The notes beneath the pieces were generated by a model. The model was not told the origin of the DNA. It saw nothing but the letters and a program-made list of their open reading frames with translations, and made no database searches. Positions 6,125 through 7,757 of a stretch of DNA of 7,757 nucleotides are shown piece by piece. Numbering within the stretch: position 1 is the stretch's first letter; each line of letters starts with the position of its first letter. The DNA comes from AG-12 sp035531535 (GTDB taxonomy: Bacteria; Chloroflexota; Dormibacteria; Aeolococcales; Bog-877), in contig DATKSV010000095.1 of the NCBI GenBank assembly GCA_035531535.1, forward strand, positions 1-7,757. Direction: 5' to 3'. The position numbers were made by a program, and so were the translations under genes.

Positions 6125-6520
6125 CTACTCGACGTCGCCCCCGATCCGCTCGGCCACGACCCGGATGATGACCCGGCGCTCGCCGGGGGCGATCTTGAAA
6201 TCGCGGTTGCCCTGGTACTTGTACTGGAACTGGCGGATGTGCTCCTCGGCGCCCTCCTGGACCAGCTCGGCGCGACCGCTCACCGTCAGCTGAGAGTAGG
6301 GATTCTCGAAGTCCGTGATCGAGAGGGCCAGCCTGGGGTCGCGCTCCAGATTGCGGGTCTTGACCCTGCCCAGGGCGGTGTTGAGGAGCACCGACTCGCC
6401 GTCGGTGTCGACCCACAATGGGGTCACCTGGGGGCTGCCGTCGGGATTGATGGTGGCCAGGTGGGCGAACTGGCGGCGGCGCAGAAAGTCGGCTTGGGTC
6501 GGGCTCAGCTTGATACTCAT
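6125..6520 (-). CDS. PPOX-class split-barrel oxidoreductase, F420- or flavin-binding
   Basis: A 131-residue protein of the pyridoxamine 5'-phosphate oxidase-like split beta-barrel group, the size of single-domain F420/FMN-dependent enzymes that act as dimers. The N-terminal hallmark is present (FLRRRQFAHLATINPDGSPQVTPLWVD, about 12-38), followed by VLLNTALGRVKTRNLERDPRLALSI (about 44-68), where the Lys/Arg residues usually contact the cofactor phosphate. The strand SQLTVSGRAELVQ (about 76-88) and the C-terminal strand RRVIIRVVAERIGG follow. I chose the ATG at 6520: the family N-terminus begins there and TAATTT lies exactly 7 nt upstream. An upstream in-frame start at 6610 would overlap the divergent gene and adds no family sequence. 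The reaction and the choice of F420 or FMN cannot be settled by reading. Confidence 0.88.
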   Translation of the reverse strand: MSIKLSPTQADFLRRRQFAHLATINPDGSPQVTPLWVDTDGESVLLNTALGRVKTRNLERDPRLALSITDFENPYSQLTVSGRAELVQEGAEEHIRQFQYKYQGNRDFKIAPGERRVIIRVVAERIGGDVE

Positions 6521-6578
6521 GGCGCTTAAATTAGCCGATTCTGATGCGATTGACAGGCCTACCTGCGAGGATCCTGGA
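6521..6578. promoter_or_regulatory. Divergent promoter region; leaderless-type start for the PPOX gene
   Basis: This 58-bp gap separates two divergent genes. Leftward, TAATTT (6533-6528) fits a TANNNT -10 box and ends 7 nt before the A of the PPOX ATG; there is no ribosome-binding site. That is the arrangement of leaderless mRNAs common in high-GC actinobacteria. Rightward, TAAATT (6527-6532) overlaps it and could be the -10 for the DUF72 gene. The rightward gene does have a ribosome-binding site, GAGG (6567-6570), 8 nt before its ATG. No good -35 is found in either direction. Confidence 0.45.
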
Positions 6579-7466
6579 ATGACAGCCAGGCTGGCGGTGG
6601 GGACCTGCAACTGGAGTGACCACCAGGGCTTCTATCCGCCGGGCCTGCCCGCGGGGGGCCGGCTGGCCTACTACGCGCGCTTCTTTCCCATGGTGGAGAT
6701 CGACAGCAGCTACTACGCCATCCCCCAGCCCAGCCGGACCTCGGCCTGGGCGCAGCAGACCCCGGCTGACTTCCGCTTCAACATCAAGGCCTACCGCGCG
6801 CTCACCTACCACCAGCGCGAGGGCGGGGTGGCGCGGGAGCCCACCGCGGCCGAGGAGAAGGGCTTCCTCGCCGCCCTCGGCCCGCTCCGGGAGAGCGGCA
6901 AGCTGAGGGCGGTCCATTACCAGTTCCCCTCCTGGTTCACCGCCTCCCCGCTCAACCTGGACCGGCTGGCGCGGCTGCGCGAGCGCCACCTGGAGGACCT
7001 GGTGGTGGTCGAGTTCCGCCACCGCTCCTGGGCCGAACCGGAGCGTCTGCCCCAGCTGTTGGAGCTGCTCTCAGAGGCCAGGCTCTGCCTCTGCACCGTG
7101 GACGAACCCCAGATCGGCTCGGGGTCCTTCCCCACTCTGCTCGAGGTGAGCGACGAGAGGCTGGCGGTGGTCCGCTACCACGGCCGCAACCGCCAGACCT
7201 GGTATCGGGGCGGGCCGACCTCCGCCGACCGCTTCGACTACCTGTACTCGGAGGACGAGCTTCGGGACTGGGTGGACCCGATCCGGAAGCTGGCCGAGGA
7301 GGTGGCCGAGGTGCAGCTCCTCTTCAACAACAACCGGGCCAACTACGCGGTCGTCAACGGGCTGCAGATGGCCCATCTGCTGGGGCTTGACTATCCCCGA
7401 CTCGAGGTCTCCCGGGCGGTCCCCGACGAGCCACCCCTACCGTTCGCGGAGCCGCCCAGCCTGTGA
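6579..7466 (+). CDS. DUF72 family protein (YecE-like)
   Basis: A 295-residue protein of the DUF72/YecE family, predicted TIM-barrel-like and cytoplasmic, biochemical function not established. The family motifs appear in order: VGTCNWSD with G-T-x-x-W (8-12), FFPMVEIDSSYYAIP (35-49), FRFNIKAYRALTYH (65-78), VHYQFPSWF (112-120), VVEFRHRSWAE (143-153), VRYHGRNRQTWY (198-209), then YLYSEDEL and the C-terminal VQLLFNNNRANYAVVNGLQMAHLLGL (245-270). Length is within the family range and the protein looks complete. The start ATG at 6579 has GAGG 8 nt upstream; the longer open frame to its left is antisense to the PPOX gene. The stop overlaps the next gene's GTG (GTGA), so the two are probably co-translated. 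Confidence 0.92.
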   Translation: MTARLAVGTCNWSDHQGFYPPGLPAGGRLAYYARFFPMVEIDSSYYAIPQPSRTSAWAQQTPADFRFNIKAYRALTYHQREGGVAREPTAAEEKGFLAALGPLRESGKLRAVHYQFPSWFTASPLNLDRLARLRERHLEDLVVVEFRHRSWAEPERLPQLLELLSEARLCLCTVDEPQIGSGSFPTLLEVSDERLAVVRYHGRNRQTWYRGGPTSADRFDYLYSEDELRDWVDPIRKLAEEVAEVQLLFNNNRANYAVVNGLQMAHLLGLDYPRLEVSRAVPDEPPLPFAEPPSL

Positions 7467-7757
7467 ACCTCAGCCCCGGACACCTGATCCACGTCTACGG
7501 CTACCTGGCGGTGCTGTTGGCGCCGATGGTGGAGTCGACCGGGATCCCCTTCCCGGGCGAGACCATGCTGATCCTGGCCGCGGTCTACTCGGCCGAGACC
7601 GGGCGGCTAAGCCTGCCGGTGGTGATCCTGATGGCGGCGATCGGGGCCATCGTGGGCGACAACTTCGGCTATGGGATCGGCTATTTCTTCGGGCGGCGGC
7701 TGCTGGAGCGCTGGGGGCGCTTCGTCGGCCTCGACCACCGCCGGCTGCTGCTGCTGG
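7463..7757 (+). CDS. DedA-family membrane protein, N-terminal part (cut by window end)
   Basis: The first 98 codons of a DedA/VTT-family integral membrane protein are present; the rest lies beyond the window. Family signatures are visible: an amphipathic N-terminus, then VESTGIPFPGETMLILAA (23-40) with E24, P29, P31 and E33, a hydrophobic segment (about 51-64), and GDNFGYGIGYFFGRR (65-79), the conserved 'GD-x-x-x-Y-x-x-GR' region. Bacterial DedA proteins act in the cytoplasmic membrane; some are flippases for lipid carriers or phospholipids, and others affect membrane potential and resistance to cationic agents. Which applies here is unknown. The GTG start at 7463 overlaps the DUF72 stop by four bases (GTGA), indicating translational coupling. 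Confidence 0.9.
   Translation, partial: MNLSPGHLIHVYGYLAVLLAPMVESTGIPFPGETMLILAAVYSAETGRLSLPVVILMAAIGAIVGDNFGYGIGYFFGRRLLERWGRFVGLDHRRLLLL

Noticed and set aside
5859..6416. 185-codon leftward frame spanning the PPOX gene and the gap after it
   Set aside because: It runs out of frame through the PPOX gene and has no recognisable domain in the gap.
6550..6555. Perfect TTGACA (-35-like) on the top strand
   Set aside because: No -10 box lies 16-18 bp downstream before the DUF72 start, so it is probably chance.
6315..6578. 88-codon N-terminal extension of the DUF72 protein
   Set aside because: It is antisense to the PPOX gene; the ATG at 6579 has a ribosome-binding site and begins just before the conserved G-T-x-x-W motif.
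6521..6610. 30-codon N-terminal extension of the PPOX protein
   Set aside because: It overlaps the start of the divergent DUF72 gene, adds no family sequence, and the leaderless-type -10 box points to the ATG at 6520.

Overview
The window is strongly GC-rich, with coding third positions mostly G or C, GTG and possibly TTG starts, and one gene with a leaderless-type start. It also carries a two-subunit, ferredoxin-type 2-oxoacid oxidoreductase of the KorAB kind and a small split-barrel flavin/F420-type oxidoreductase. Together these suggest a high-GC actinobacterial or Dormibacterota/Chloroflexota-like soil lineage. That placement is inference; no marker gene is present to fix it.

Layout: positions 1-399 hold no gene I can support. 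A rho-independent terminator (400-434) closes a leftward gene for a small secreted, His-rich protein (458-886). Its leader (887-1088) contains two overlapping hairpins. A leftward pair follows, korA (3970-2117, gamma and alpha domains fused) and korB (2117-1089), coupled by a TGATG stop/start overlap. A 147-bp divergent region separates korA from a rightward aldo/keto reductase (4118-5122). That gene converges on a leftward Phd-type antitoxin / PIN-domain toxin pair (5823-5183, 13-nt overlap). About 300 bp without a recognisable gene come next (5824-6124). Then a leftward PPOX-class oxidoreductase (6520-6125) diverges from a rightward DUF72 protein (6579-7466), which overlaps by 4 nt a DedA-family membrane protein cut off by the window end (7463-7757).

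How the genes relate: KorAB forms one central-carbon enzyme that oxidatively decarboxylates a 2-oxoacid (probably 2-oxoglutarate) to the acyl-CoA while reducing ferredoxin. The PIN/Phd genes form a self-contained toxin-antitoxin module. DUF72 and DedA look co-translated. The remaining genes are single units with no evident shared pathway. I found no mobile element, CRISPR array, tRNA or rRNA. I do not see a convincing undescribed multi-gene system; the most interesting signals are regulatory: overlapping leader hairpins, a divergent AT-rich promoter core, and repeats in front of the antitoxin.
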